Assembly (NCBI GenBank): GCA_002496475.1
Contig: DAJV01000049.1
Location: 8,338 to 39,558 of the forward strand
DNA from: Vulcanisaeta sp. UBA163
GTDB taxonomy: Archaea > Thermoproteota > Thermoprotei > Thermoproteales > Thermocladiaceae
Length of the DNA: 31,221 nt
Reading direction: 5' to 3'
Made by a program: the position numbers and the translations under genes. Below are positions 7,764 to 15,922 of this stretch, in pieces; position 1 is the stretch's first letter; each line of letters begins with the position of its first letter. The notes below the pieces were generated by a model. It searched no databases and was not told the DNA's origin. It saw only the letters and a list, made by a program, of their open reading frames with translations.

Positions 7764-8957
7764 ATGCCAAGGATCTTTAAGAACGAGGCAGCATTAACGC
7801 CAGAGTACATACCGGGTAAGTTACCACATAGGGAAGAACAACTAAAGCAGTTAGGAGCGTACTTCAGCGGCTTCCTCGAAAGCCCAGGTTCCATGTACCC
7901 TAAGGTGATGTTAATCGGCAGACCAGGCAGTGGTAAGACCGTAACGAGTAGGAAATTTGGAAGCCACGTGGTGAAGTCAAGTAATAGGGTTAGGTATGTT
8001 CATGTTTCCTGCTTCCTCAATAGAACACTGAGTTCGGTGCTAAAGGACATCGGCGTTCAACTAAACATAGCAATACCAAAGAGGGGCTACTCAACAGAGG
8101 AACTACTTAAGATGCTCCTGGACATGGTTAGGGAGAAGGATATCTATGCCATAGTTGTCCTTGATGATGTATTCCACCTGGTTAATAATAGTGGTCCACA
8201 TGCACTGGGTACGTTAATAAGACTTGGTGAGGAGTACGCAAGCAGGGGAGATAAATACAGATTTGGTATAATACTCATAAGCCAAGACCTGACCTTCAGG
8301 GATCAACTTGATAGGAGCTCGCAGAGCTCCCTTGGTAATGCCGTTATCAAGTTTGAGCCATACACTAAGGATCAAATATTCGAGATACTGCTTGTAAGGG
8401 CTCAGGAGGCTTTGGCTGATGATGCATATGACGAGGAGATCCTGGAAATGATAGCCGATGTTGCCGGTATAGATGAGAAGGTTCTTGATGATCATAGGGG
8501 TGATGCTAGGTATGCCATTGACATACTGTGGAGGGCATCAAAGCTTGCGGAGATAAAGGGTGTAGATAGGATTTTGCCCGAGCATGTTAGGGAGGCCATA
8601 AAGAATACTCTCAGGGGTATTAGGAGTGATGAATTGAGAATGCTGCCACTCCATGAGAAAATATTTCTATTAGCCATAGTCAAGAGTCTCATGAAAAACC
8701 CGAATTCTCCATATATACCCTTTGGAACCGCTGAGGATGAGTATAAGATGCTTTGTGAACAGTATGGTGAGGAACCCAGGAAACACACGCAACTATGGGA
8801 GTACCTAAGGGACCTAAACCTGAAGGGGTTTGTGGAGACCAGGACCTCGAGTAAGGGCATGAGGGGTAGAACCACGCTTGTCTCAATACCCTCAGAGCCG
8901 CTGATGACGCTTGACGAGGAATTAAGAAAGATCATAAAGGGTGAGTTAGGCACGTGA
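7764..8957 (+). CDS. cdc6: Orc1/Cdc6 replication initiator
   Basis: This 397-residue protein is an archaeal Orc1/Cdc6. It opens with the family element around LTPEYIPGKLPHREEQLKQL, has Walker A GRPGSGKT (about 52-59), Walker B VVLDDV (D134/D135), a sensor-1 region (FGIILISQDL) and a C-terminal winged-helix domain from about residue 300. The protein binds origin DNA as an ATP switch and loads the MCM helicase. Walker B has Asp-Asp where most family members have Asp-Glu, which may slow ATP hydrolysis. Leaderless initiation is likely. The stop overlaps the start of a winged-helix gene by 4 nt, so the two are translated together. Confidence 0.9.
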   Translation: MPRIFKNEAALTPEYIPGKLPHREEQLKQLGAYFSGFLESPGSMYPKVMLIGRPGSGKTVTSRKFGSHVVKSSNRVRYVHVSCFLNRTLSSVLKDIGVQLNIAIPKRGYSTEELLKMLLDMVREKDIYAIVVLDDVFHLVNNSGPHALGTLIRLGEEYASRGDKYRFGIILISQDLTFRDQLDRSSQSSLGNAVIKFEPYTKDQIFEILLVRAQEALADDAYDEEILEMIADVAGIDEKVLDDHRGDARYAIDILWRASKLAEIKGVDRILPEHVREAIKNTLRGIRSDELRMLPLHEKIFLLAIVKSLMKNPNSPYIPFGTAEDEYKMLCEQYGEEPRKHTQLWEYLRDLNLKGFVETRTSSKGMRGRTTLVSIPSEPLMTLDEELRKIIKGELGT

Positions 8958-9235
8958 CTATCGACTTCATAGAGGACATATTCTCCTCGAGGGTTAGGAT
9001 AAGGATCCTTAGGGCATTAATTAAGTATAGGGAGGTCAACATAACGAAATTATCAAGGGAGCTGGGCATTAATCATAAGGTTATTGAGTACCACATAGAG
9101 GCCCTCAAAAGGCTAGGCGTTGCTGAAGAGAAGAGGTTCGGTAGAATAAGGATAATAAGGCTCAGTGAGGGTGATCCAAGGGTATTGGCGATTGAAAGAT
9201 TATTCGCAGAACTCGAGGAATACGACAAAGACTAA
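8954..9235 (+). CDS. Winged-helix DNA-binding protein coupled to orc1/cdc6
   Basis: This 93-residue protein is almost entirely one ArsR-like winged helix: an N-terminal helix (SSRVRIRILRALIKY), the helix-turn-helix NITKLSRELGINHKVIEYHI, and a basic wing (EEKRFGRIRIIRL), followed by an acidic tail. It starts with a GTG inside the end of the initiator gene (GTGA overlap). The coupling suggests it regulates the initiator or acts at the same origin; this is inference. Its TAA overlaps the stop of the convergent CitE-like gene by 3 nt. Confidence 0.8.
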   Translation: MTIDFIEDIFSSRVRIRILRALIKYREVNITKLSRELGINHKVIEYHIEALKRLGVAEEKRFGRIRIIRLSEGDPRVLAIERLFAELEEYDKD

Positions 9236-10056
9236 CTTGATTGCCTAGTGAATTCCAGGATCCTCCTGGCAAGCCTATAATGCACGTAATCAACTAATTG
9301 GCCATCAAGGCTTATTGCCCCACGGCCCTCCTTAACAGCCCCCTCATAGGCCTCAACAATCCTCCTAGCCCAATTAACCTCCTCATCACTCGGCGAAAAG
9401 ACCTCATTGGCTATTGATATTTGACTTGGATGAATAACCTGCTTACCAGCAAACCCGAGGGACTTAGCCTCGATGCAGTCCATCCTGAAACCCTCCAAAT
9501 TGCCAATGTCAAAGTATACCCTGTCGATTGGGTCAATGCCGTAGGCCCTGGCGGCCGAGACAACTAAGGTCTTTATTATCTGATTAGGTTCATAGGCCTT
9601 TAATGAACCACCCACGGAAAGCGCAAAGTCGGCTATACCGTATGACACTGCCGTGACTCCCTCACTCCTAACCACGTCTTCAAGTCTCAATAGTCCCTTG
9701 GCAGTCTCTATAAGAGGTTCAATTTCCCTACTGGTGGCCTTATATACAAAGCCAAGGTCAAACTCTGCCTTGGGGATCACAATGCACTTAACGTGATCTA
9801 TCCTATACACAGTATCAATATCCGCGTAAAAGAATGGGGTCCTTGGATCATTAACCCTAACACAGAGCTCCTTATTACCCCAATTAAGTTGCGGTAGTAA
9901 TTCCCTTATTAACTTACGGGCGTTTTCCTTTTCATTAACTGGTACGGCGTCCTCAAGGTCAATAATCACGGAGTCAGGTCTCAACTCCAGTGCCGCTTTC
10001 CTTATCATGCGTTCATTATTACCTGGAACAAATAATTGAGACCTCCGGAGCACCAC
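9232..10056 (-). CDS. CitE-like HpcH/HpaI-family CoA-ester lyase
   Basis: This 274-residue protein belongs to the citrate-lyase beta / malyl-CoA lyase family. Seen features are RSQLFVPGNNERMIRKA at the N-terminus, VIIDLEDAVP with metal and substrate residues, RVNDP, IPKAE, YGIADFALSVGG and GFAGKQVIHPSQI. Family members cleave or form CoA thioesters such as malyl-CoA, methylmalyl-CoA or citramalyl-CoA with Mg2+. No citrate lyase alpha or gamma subunit gene is adjacent, so a stand-alone CoA-ester lyase is more likely than a citrate lyase subunit. The next gene upstream on this strand is a reductase resembling acryloyl-CoA reductase, which hints at CoA-ester metabolism. The start is one of two tandem GTG codons. 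Confidence 0.78.
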   Translation of the reverse strand: MVLRRSQLFVPGNNERMIRKAALELRPDSVIIDLEDAVPVNEKENARKLIRELLPQLNWGNKELCVRVNDPRTPFFYADIDTVYRIDHVKCIVIPKAEFDLGFVYKATSREIEPLIETAKGLLRLEDVVRSEGVTAVSYGIADFALSVGGSLKAYEPNQIIKTLVVSAARAYGIDPIDRVYFDIGNLEGFRMDCIEAKSLGFAGKQVIHPSQISIANEVFSPSDEEVNWARRIVEAYEGAVKEGRGAISLDGQLVDYVHYRLARRILEFTRQSS

Positions 10057-10077
10057 AGTAAACCCAGTTATTTTGAC

Positions 10078-10085
10078 CTTTTAAG
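10078..10085 (-). promoter_or_regulatory. TATA box for the CitE-like gene
   Basis: On the minus strand this reads CTTAAAAG, centred 25-26 nt before the GTG at 10056. It indicates that the lyase gene has its own leaderless transcript. Confidence 0.5.
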
Positions 10086-10103
10086 TTAATCTTCCTTAAG
10101 TAT

Positions 10104-11060
10104 TTAGAATATCAATACCGCTCTGCCCAACACTTTCTGGTTTAATAAGTCATTATAGGCCTGATTAACATCCCTAAAATTGTAGGTCTTATAAATAGGC
10201 TTAACAATGCCCTTATGGAGGAGCTCAACAGCCTTGAGGATCTCGCTCCTTGTGTATGATGCTGAACCAATTATCCTATGCTCCCTCATCACAGTGAGCG
10301 CAGGTCTTGTGAGCCTAATTTCCTCACCCTCAGTATTACCAATAAGTATCAACGTACCCTCACGCTTCAGCGCTCTAAGGCTTTCATTTATTGTAGCAGC
10401 ACCTACATTCTCAAGCACCACATCAACATCCCTAACCCTCCTAGAGAACTCCCTATCCGTAATGGTCTCATCAGAGAACTTGGCAACAAGGTCCGCCTTG
10501 CCTGGTGACGTTATTGAAATAACATACGCCCCAAGGCTCTTTAGGTACTGTATTGAATGAACACCAACACCACCACCAGCGCCCGTAACAAGAACCCTAG
10601 TACCTGGGCCAACATTGCCAAGTTTGCTTGCATGGATCGCCGTAGCCAATGGACACACGGCCGCCGCATACTTAATATAGTCACTATCCGGTAGCTCAAA
10701 CACATTATTTCTCGGCGCAATTACGGCCTCCGCATAACCACCAGGCTTATTTTCACCAAAAAATTGAAGGTTTATGCATAGGTTCTCCTTGCCAGCCCTG
10801 CAGTAGGGACACGTGCCATCAACAATGGCGCCAAATACGCCAACGGCCTTTCCATAAACTTCGCCATATATTTCGTGCCCAAGAATCAGAGGGGGCTTTA
10901 GGTTCCTAAACCCGCCCTTCCAAACAACCAAGTCGCGTCCGCAAATCCCCTCTGCCCTTACCTTAACAACAACGTCATTAGGACCTGGATCACCTATGTT
11001 AAACTCCTCAATACTAAAGGGTTTATTGTACTCCCTTAGTACCGCGGCTAGTACACGCAT
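10104..11060 (-). CDS. Zinc-type medium-chain dehydrogenase, acryloyl-CoA-reductase-like
   Basis: This 318-residue protein is an MDR-superfamily NAD(P)H oxidoreductase. It has the catalytic-zinc cysteine region GICGRD, the LGHE motif, a structural-zinc loop DGTCPYCRAGKENLC and the cofactor motif VTGAGGGVGVH. The first structural cysteine is replaced by Asp, giving D-x2-C-x2-C-x7-C. From memory of the family, the DGTC loop and the later ESLRALKREGTLILIGN and IIGSASYTRSEILKAVELL stretches resemble Sulfolobus acryloyl-CoA reductase of the 3-hydroxypropionate route. A general alcohol dehydrogenase remains possible. It lies just upstream of the CitE-like gene on the same strand. Confidence 0.78.
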   Translation of the reverse strand: MRVLAAVLREYNKPFSIEEFNIGDPGPNDVVVKVRAEGICGRDLVVWKGGFRNLKPPLILGHEIYGEVYGKAVGVFGAIVDGTCPYCRAGKENLCINLQFFGENKPGGYAEAVIAPRNNVFELPDSDYIKYAAAVCPLATAIHASKLGNVGPGTRVLVTGAGGGVGVHSIQYLKSLGAYVISITSPGKADLVAKFSDETITDREFSRRVRDVDVVLENVGAATINESLRALKREGTLILIGNTEGEEIRLTRPALTVMREHRIIGSASYTRSEILKAVELLHKGIVKPIYKTYNFRDVNQAYNDLLNQKVLGRAVLIF

Positions 11061-11084
11061 TGAAGCACACTGGATATAACTTCA

Positions 11085-11092
11085 CTTTTAAT
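11085..11092 (-). promoter_or_regulatory. TATA-like box for the MDR dehydrogenase
   Basis: The minus strand reads ATTAAAAG, centred 28-29 nt before the ATG at 11060. The spacing is slightly long but acceptable for a leaderless start. Confidence 0.4.
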
Positions 11093-11150
11093 GTAGCTAG
11101 TAAATATTTTATTTATCAATGAACCCATTAACATTACTGATGAGGCAGCA

Positions 11151-12242
11151 ATGCTTAATTTTATTGGGTATTTTATTAGATCCGTGGATACATGCATAGT
11201 ATTGCCAACAATAAATGAAGCTGAGAATTTGAGGATACTCCTGCCTAGGTTAAGTAATGTATTGATTGGTTATGACTGGTTTATAGTGGTTGTTGATGAT
11301 GGCAGTACTGATGGAACGCAGGATGTTGTTAATGATTACGTGAGATCAACTGGTAGGGCTAAATTAATAGAGAGGGGAATGAGACTTGGATTGGGTAGCG
11401 CAATAAAGACCGGTATCAAGGCGTGTATAGACATGGGCGCTAAATCCATAGCGGTAATGGATGCAGACCTACAGCACCCGCCTGAGGTTGTTCCTAGTTT
11501 GGTAAAGTCCGTGCTTAGTGGCGTTGATTTGGCAATAGCCAGTAGGTACGTTAGGGGCGGCGGGATCATTGGTTGGTCATTAAAGAGACTCATAATTAGT
11601 AAGGGGGCTACATATATGGCTAGGTTATTAATGCCCTGGACGCGTAGCATTAAGGACCCGGTAAGTGGCTTCTTTGCAATGAATGCGGAGAAACTGAAGG
11701 ACATAATTGACTTATTGAGCGATTCTTCCGGGTATAAATTAATCCTCGAAATATTGACATTAATGCACACTAAGTATGGTAATTCCTTTAGGGCTATTGA
11801 AGTGCCATACACCTTCAGAGAGAGGGTTTATGGCACAAGTAAACTGGGAACCAATGAACTCCTTAACTACGCAGCGCTAGTACTCAAGCTTAGTAATTAT
11901 TCCGTGCTTAAGTACCTGGTGGCTTTACTCATTGGTTCTTTCATCGGATACCTAGCATTCAATTTGTCGGTAAGCTTTGGTCCATTACTTAGCAACCTAC
12001 TGTCAATAGAATCATCCCTAATCACGGTCATCACGATTTACCAATTACTAATGTGGGGTAAACCAAGATCCCAATACTACGTCAGTTATCACTTGATTAA
12101 GTACCTTGCTATATCCATTAAATTACTGCTTTACGCAGTGGCCCTACCTGTGTTTGTTGTGCTTATTGTCTCGGGAATTGTGCAGGTATTAATGACACTT
12201 AGGGTAATTCCAATTAACCCAGGTATTGCCCATGTGGCATGA
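11151..12242 (+). CDS. GT2 glycosyltransferase, dolichol-phosphate mannose synthase-like, with membrane domain
   Basis: The N-terminal 230 residues are a GT-A glycosyltransferase of the DPM1 type: IVLPTINEAENL, VVVDDGSTDGT, and the metal-binding VMDADLQHPPEV, with SRYVRGGGI and DPVSGFFAM downstream. The C-terminal 120 residues hold about four hydrophobic segments in a GtrA-like arrangement. Such enzymes move a sugar from a nucleotide donor to dolichyl phosphate at the inner membrane face and feed N-glycan or lipid glycosylation. AglB, which uses lipid-linked glycans, is encoded 12 kb away. A weak Shine-Dalgarno-like GAGG lies before the ATG, and the AT-rich tract near 11107-11116 is about 40 nt upstream, so this mRNA probably has a short leader. 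Confidence 0.82.
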   Translation: MLNFIGYFIRSVDTCIVLPTINEAENLRILLPRLSNVLIGYDWFIVVVDDGSTDGTQDVVNDYVRSTGRAKLIERGMRLGLGSAIKTGIKACIDMGAKSIAVMDADLQHPPEVVPSLVKSVLSGVDLAIASRYVRGGGIIGWSLKRLIISKGATYMARLLMPWTRSIKDPVSGFFAMNAEKLKDIIDLLSDSSGYKLILEILTLMHTKYGNSFRAIEVPYTFRERVYGTSKLGTNELLNYAALVLKLSNYSVLKYLVALLIGSFIGYLAFNLSVSFGPLLSNLLSIESSLITVITIYQLLMWGKPRSQYYVSYHLIKYLAISIKLLLYAVALPVFVVLIVSGIVQVLMTLRVIPINPGIAHVA

Positions 12243-12253
12243 TCACGAAAACC

Positions 12254-12261
12254 CTTTATTA
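12254..12261 (+). promoter_or_regulatory. TATA box for the Trm14-like gene
   Basis: CTTTATTA is centred 25-26 nt before the ATG at 12283, giving a leaderless start. It begins only 12 nt after the stop of the glycosyltransferase gene. Confidence 0.55.
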
Positions 12262-12282
12262 CCCAGGTTTACATTACCATGA

Positions 12283-13335
12283 ATGCTCATACTATTTACT
12301 ACGGTGCCTGGCATTGAGGATATCGTCATTGAGGAGGTTAGGGAACACTTCGGCAATAGGGTAATTAATGCAGAGGTTTTTGGAGGTTCCAATGTCACGG
12401 GTAAGGTGCTTGCCAATATTAATGACGCAAGTTCAAATGACCTAAGGCAGTTAAGGACTGTTGAGCACGTTATCCTGGTTCTTGATAGTGGGATCACCGG
12501 TAAGGACATCAATAGCCTAAGGAAATGTATTTGGAACCTGAACCTTAATGGATTACTTAATTACTACACGCCTAACACGTCGATTGGCGTCACGGCGGAT
12601 AGGGCGGGGACTCATGACTACAAGAGCCCAGAGGCGGCGGCGTTACTTGGTGAGAGAATTTCAGAATTCCTGCTAAGCAAGGGGATTAAGCCCATATTTA
12701 ACCTTGATAATGCTGATTTAGTCCTAAGGCTTATCATTGACCAGGATAAGTGCGTACTTGGGCTGTCAATGACCCGTAGAACACTTAAGGATAGGTCGTA
12801 TAGGGTGTTCAATCACCCCGCGTCAATAAACCCAATACTGGCCAACGCCATGCTGAGAATACTAAGCCCTAATTCACCATCTAGGGTGTGCGACCCAACG
12901 TGCGGAAGTGGGACCATTGCAATTGAGGGGATCCTAATGAGACGGGACTTATATTTCCTTTGTGCTGATGTTAATTATGGCTATGTTAATGGCGCAGCCA
13001 TGAATGCCAGGAATGCTGGGGTTGATGCATTGATTGATTTCTTGGTTATGGATTCCACGAAGCCTGCCCTTAGAGAACATGCCTGTGGCTATGCGGTGTT
13101 TAACCCACCCTTTGGTATCCGTATTGAGCCCATGGAGGGAGTGGCAAGTTTTTATGACTCATTATTTAACTCACTTAATCACATTCTCAGGAGTGGGTCT
13201 AGCTTTGTCCTGATCACGGTTAGGAAGTCAATAGTAAGGAGATTAATTAGGAAGTACGGATTTGGATTGATTAGTGAGAGAGTCGTTGAGCAGGGTGGTA
13301 TTTGGAGTTCAATATTTAAGGTTGTTAAGGAATAA
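12283..13335 (+). CDS. trm14: THUMP-domain tRNA methyltransferase, Trm14-like
   Basis: This 350-residue protein has an N-terminal ferredoxin-like/THUMP half and a C-terminal Rossmann methyltransferase. The start LFTTVPGIEDIVIEEV is typical of the RlmL/Trm14 group. The S-adenosylmethionine site is DPTCGSGTIAIEG (about residues 205-217), and motif IV is NPPFGIR (about 275), the N-P-P-[FY]-G form used for exocyclic amine methylation of guanine. Trm14 makes N2-methylguanosine at position 6 of tRNA. Other COG0116 enzymes modify nearby bases, so the exact site is inferred. It has its own leaderless promoter. Confidence 0.82.
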   Translation: MLILFTTVPGIEDIVIEEVREHFGNRVINAEVFGGSNVTGKVLANINDASSNDLRQLRTVEHVILVLDSGITGKDINSLRKCIWNLNLNGLLNYYTPNTSIGVTADRAGTHDYKSPEAAALLGERISEFLLSKGIKPIFNLDNADLVLRLIIDQDKCVLGLSMTRRTLKDRSYRVFNHPASINPILANAMLRILSPNSPSRVCDPTCGSGTIAIEGILMRRDLYFLCADVNYGYVNGAAMNARNAGVDALIDFLVMDSTKPALREHACGYAVFNPPFGIRIEPMEGVASFYDSLFNSLNHILRSGSSFVLITVRKSIVRRLIRKYGFGLISERVVEQGGIWSSIFKVVKE

Positions 13336-13360
13336 GAGTGGATGATTTTAATGGAGTATT

Positions 13361-14134
13361 CTACTGGGCCTTTGGTATGAATGATCTCTGGTCTTCATTT
13401 GGGAACAACCTATCGAGTACCTTTCTAGGCACCTTATACACCCTGAGCGCCACCTCTCTAATTAACTTATCATGAGGCGCGCACTTGGTTAAGTTAAGCC
13501 TTAGGCAGTGTGTGTATTTCATTATCTTCTTTTCCTCTATCTTCCTGATACTACCCAGGGCAATGTCCTCGGCTACCCTGAAGGCAACGTAAAACCTTAC
13601 ATAACTCATGAACCTAGGGGCGAGATCGGGAAATACCGTACCTAACGCCCTGTATGTTCCGATGAAGTCATCCTCAGGGAAGAACCTCATTATGGTCCCA
13701 GTGAATACATACCTAAGCAACCTGAACCCTCTCTCCTCAATGCCAGGCCCCAGTGATTCATTATCAAGTAATTTCTTGACCTGCTCGGCATCATCATTAC
13801 TTAACTGGAAATCCCTTCCCCTGAGGAAGTTATATATTTCATCACATGTTATTTCCACATTAAAGATGTTCTTGAAGGCATTTGCCAGTTCTCCGTCCAG
13901 TACGCCTAGCCCATACTTGCCGACTATGTATATCGTGGCTATCTCCTTATCGTAAATCCTAACCTTACTCAAGCCCCTGAATGGTTCAACACCCTTCTGT
14001 TTATATACAATGTATACCAACTCCTCAAGTTGATTTCTGGTACTAATCTCATTTCTCATTATCTTGCTCCATATCTCCGTGGCGGCCTCAATGCGGTTTT
14101 TATACAGCTGTCTAGCATCTAAGCCATTACTCAT
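13361..14134 (-). CDS. Conserved archaeal protein, possibly DUF2192
   Basis: This 257-residue soluble protein is mostly helical. It begins DARQLYKNRIEAATEIWSKI, continues with LVYIVYKQKGVEPFRG, and ends with a basic segment (CLRLNLTKCAPHDKLIRE). The opening pattern agrees with what I remember of the crenarchaeal family DUF2192, whose function is unknown, but I cannot confirm this. No catalytic motif is visible. It lies 71 bp downstream of ribosomal protein L10e on the same strand and could be read from that promoter. The genes flanking it on the other side are convergent. Confidence 0.72.
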   Translation of the reverse strand: MSNGLDARQLYKNRIEAATEIWSKIMRNEISTRNQLEELVYIVYKQKGVEPFRGLSKVRIYDKEIATIYIVGKYGLGVLDGELANAFKNIFNVEITCDEIYNFLRGRDFQLSNDDAEQVKKLLDNESLGPGIEERGFRLLRYVFTGTIMRFFPEDDFIGTYRALGTVFPDLAPRFMSYVRFYVAFRVAEDIALGSIRKIEEKKIMKYTHCLRLNLTKCAPHDKLIREVALRVYKVPRKVLDRLFPNEDQRSFIPKAQ

Positions 14135-14205
14135 TTAGTAATTCACCTATCCCAAGTAATCAAAAATCCAGCGCCTTATAACCCTTGTGCTTCAAGGCAA
14201 AAGAC

Positions 14206-14748
14206 CTAGGCGTTAACCTTAACCTGCCCTGATTGCTTTGGGAAGGACACTATACGCGTAGGCAATGGTAACTTGGATGCAGCCCTCCTGAGAGCCTCCT
14301 TAGCGTGAGCAAGGTTCCTACTTTCCACCTCCACATGCATAACCACAGTACCCGGCTTAAGCACTCTAACGGCCCTACCAGAGGGGACGCCGAATGATAA
14401 TCTCATACCCTGCTGAAGACGATCGGCTCCAGCCATGGCTAACATCTTGTTCTCCCTAACCACATTAAACGGGTAAACATTTATCTTGAGATAGAAGTTT
14501 GGGTCAGTGACATATTTAGACAGGTACTTATACGCCATCTGCCTAGCTGCCTCAAGGGCATTAGCCCTTATTTGACCAATCTCCTCAGTAACAAGCTCAA
14601 CCACATGGTCAAACCTTGCCCTCTCTCTGGGCTTCGTATTGCCAAGCTCAAACCTGGGTATTTGAACATAGGGAGCGCCTGCAATATACTCAGTCCTTGC
14701 GTACGGTCTCTTCAACCTCCTATAACAACGCGCAGGCCTAAGTGGCAT
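14206..14748 (-). CDS. rpl10e: Large-subunit ribosomal protein L10e (uL16)
   Basis: This 180-residue protein is the archaeal/eukaryotic L10e, equivalent to bacterial L16. The N-terminus MPLRPARCYRRLKRPYARTE, the IRANALEAAR segment, the flexible loop AMAGADRLQQGMRLSFG and the GTVVMHVEVES strand are diagnostic. It binds 23S rRNA near the peptidyl transferase centre and the A-site tRNA. Length is normal for the family. A winged-helix gene lies immediately upstream on the same strand, and a TTAAATA element in the 57-bp gap gives L10e its own promoter. Confidence 0.95.
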   Translation of the reverse strand: MPLRPARCYRRLKRPYARTEYIAGAPYVQIPRFELGNTKPRERARFDHVVELVTEEIGQIRANALEAARQMAYKYLSKYVTDPNFYLKINVYPFNVVRENKMLAMAGADRLQQGMRLSFGVPSGRAVRVLKPGTVVMHVEVESRNLAHAKEALRRAASKLPLPTRIVSFPKQSGQVKVNA

Positions 14749-14805
14749 AGTAACGTCGAATTATTGGGAAGACATGGGTATTTAAGGTTTTTCGTTATTG
14801 TCTCG

Positions 14806-15102
14806 TTACTCGTTTGCCCTCGTCCTTAGGCCTGTAATCCTAAGCGAACCAACGTACCTCCTAATCCACATAACCAACTCCTCATAGGTCCTCTCACCAT
14901 CCTTCGTAAGCCTAACTAACCCATCATCATTAATGGATACCAAACCCTTATTAACCAACCACTCGAGGTATTTCTCAAACTTGTCATAGGACAAGCCGCA
15001 TGCCATCGCTAGTCTAGTCCTCTTCATAGGTCCATTACTGGCCAATGTCTCGATGATGCGAGCTAGTACGTATAAATCAGGTCTGAATCTTTCGGAGCTC
15101 AT
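14806..15102 (-). CDS. Small winged-helix transcription regulator
   Basis: This 98-residue protein is a single winged helix of the archaeal HTH type: YVLARIIETLASNGPMKRTR, the recognition helix region LSYDKFEKYLEWLVNKGLV, a wing (VRLTKDGERTYEEL), and a basic tail. The ATG lies 7 nt after the stop of a decayed membrane-protein gene (15110-15458), whose last codons AGGTGA supply the likely Shine-Dalgarno site. It was therefore probably co-transcribed with that gene; whether it still has a working promoter is unclear. The target is unknown. Confidence 0.78.
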   Translation of the reverse strand: MSSERFRPDLYVLARIIETLASNGPMKRTRLAMACGLSYDKFEKYLEWLVNKGLVSINDDGLVRLTKDGERTYEELVMWIRRYVGSLRITGLRTRANE

Positions 15103-15109
15103 GGTAAAG

Positions 15110-15458
15110 TCACCTAAACTTAATAATTAATCTGCCTAGGGACCATAACCTCCCAACATCATTAACTAATCCATCCCACTCAAACGCTAATGTTATTGCG
15201 ATGTCTAGGATTACGCCATGGTTATTACGTACCACGTCCACTGGGTATAGCCCAGGAAATCGGCTAATGCGGAGACCAGCATGAAGATTATTATGAAGAG
15301 GAGTACTGATAAGGCCAATAATTAACTATAATTACCAGGGCATAGCCAATCCTAACCCTATTAATCTTATACTCAATACTGTCAAAATCCAGTGTAGACA
15401 ATATCTCGAGTATTCCCGAAATACCTGACTGAAGCTTCTCATTCCAATAATCACACAC
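15110..15458 (-). pseudogene. Decayed two-helix membrane protein gene, split over three frames
   Basis: Reading down the minus strand, three frames join into one plausible protein of about 115 residues. The first frame starts at a GTG and reads CDYWNEKLQSGISGILEIL, then INRVRIGYALVIIV. Near 15320-15330 the hydrophobic continuation (LSVLLFIIIFMLVSALAD) is in a second frame. Near 15240-15260 the end (VILDIAITLAFEWDGLVND to IIKFR and TGA) is in a third. Both shifts fit single-base deletions. Codon use in all pieces matches neighbouring genes. No frame is open throughout. The intact parent would be a small protein with a soluble helix, a transmembrane hairpin and a short tail, coupled to the winged-helix gene downstream. 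Sequencing error is the main alternative. Confidence 0.5.
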
Positions 15459-15601
15459 TCTTTATGAAAACACGACTAGCCTTGAGCTACTACGTCAAGT
15501 AATGCCCACATTGCTAATGCAGGTTAAGCATATATCGCAGTGCGCATCAAGTACCTACTTATTGGTAACAACAACCAGTAATAGGAATGTGGTGATTATG
15601 G

Positions 15602-15609
15602 TTATAGTA
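15602..15609 (+). promoter_or_regulatory. TATA-like box before the broken 15630 gene
   Basis: The sequence TTATAGTA is centred about 25 nt before the ATG at 15630. It supports that ATG as the original start of the frameshifted gene. Confidence 0.35.
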
Positions 15610-15629
15610 AGTAAGTTGGTGATAGTGGT

Positions 15630-15921
15630 ATGAGCATTGAGGAGGTCAAGAATAGGCTTATGGCACTTAGGGATACGCTTACCCATATCGAGGGCATTAA
15701 ACGAATTGCCGAGAATCTTCATTACCGTGCTAATCATAATTGCTGCGGTATTGGGTGCATACATTGCGTATATCATAATGTATGTAGTGATGATGAAGAC
15801 AATAACGCCGCAGCAGAATCTGGGTGGTATCATTGCAATTGCGTTACTAATTGTGGTGCCGTTTTACGTGTATGCGCGTATTGATAAGTCTATGAAGGAT
15901 GCTCATGATTGGCCTACCTAA
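15630..15921 (+). pseudogene. Frameshifted small membrane protein gene
   Basis: The N-terminal part, MSIEEVKNRLMALRDTL to RIAENL, is an ordinary-looking charged helix in one frame. The expected continuation is in the next frame: ITVLIIIAAVLGAYIAYIIM, then a loop (KTITPQQNLGG), a second hydrophobic helix (IIAIALLIVVPFYVYA) and RIDKSMKDAHDWPT before TAA. The switch lies near 15700-15722 and fits one inserted base or two deleted bases. The joined protein would be about 96 residues, with a helix followed by a membrane hairpin, the same architecture as the decayed gene at 15110-15458. A +1 programmed frameshift or sequencing error is possible. Confidence 0.5.
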
Positions 15922-15922
15922 A

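Noticed and set aside
15517..15633. 38-codon plus-strand frame whose TGA overlaps the ATG at 15630
   Set aside because: The ATGA overlap is attractive and codon use is normal, but it lies among decayed sequence, shows no motif, and would place the TATA-like box of the next gene inside it.
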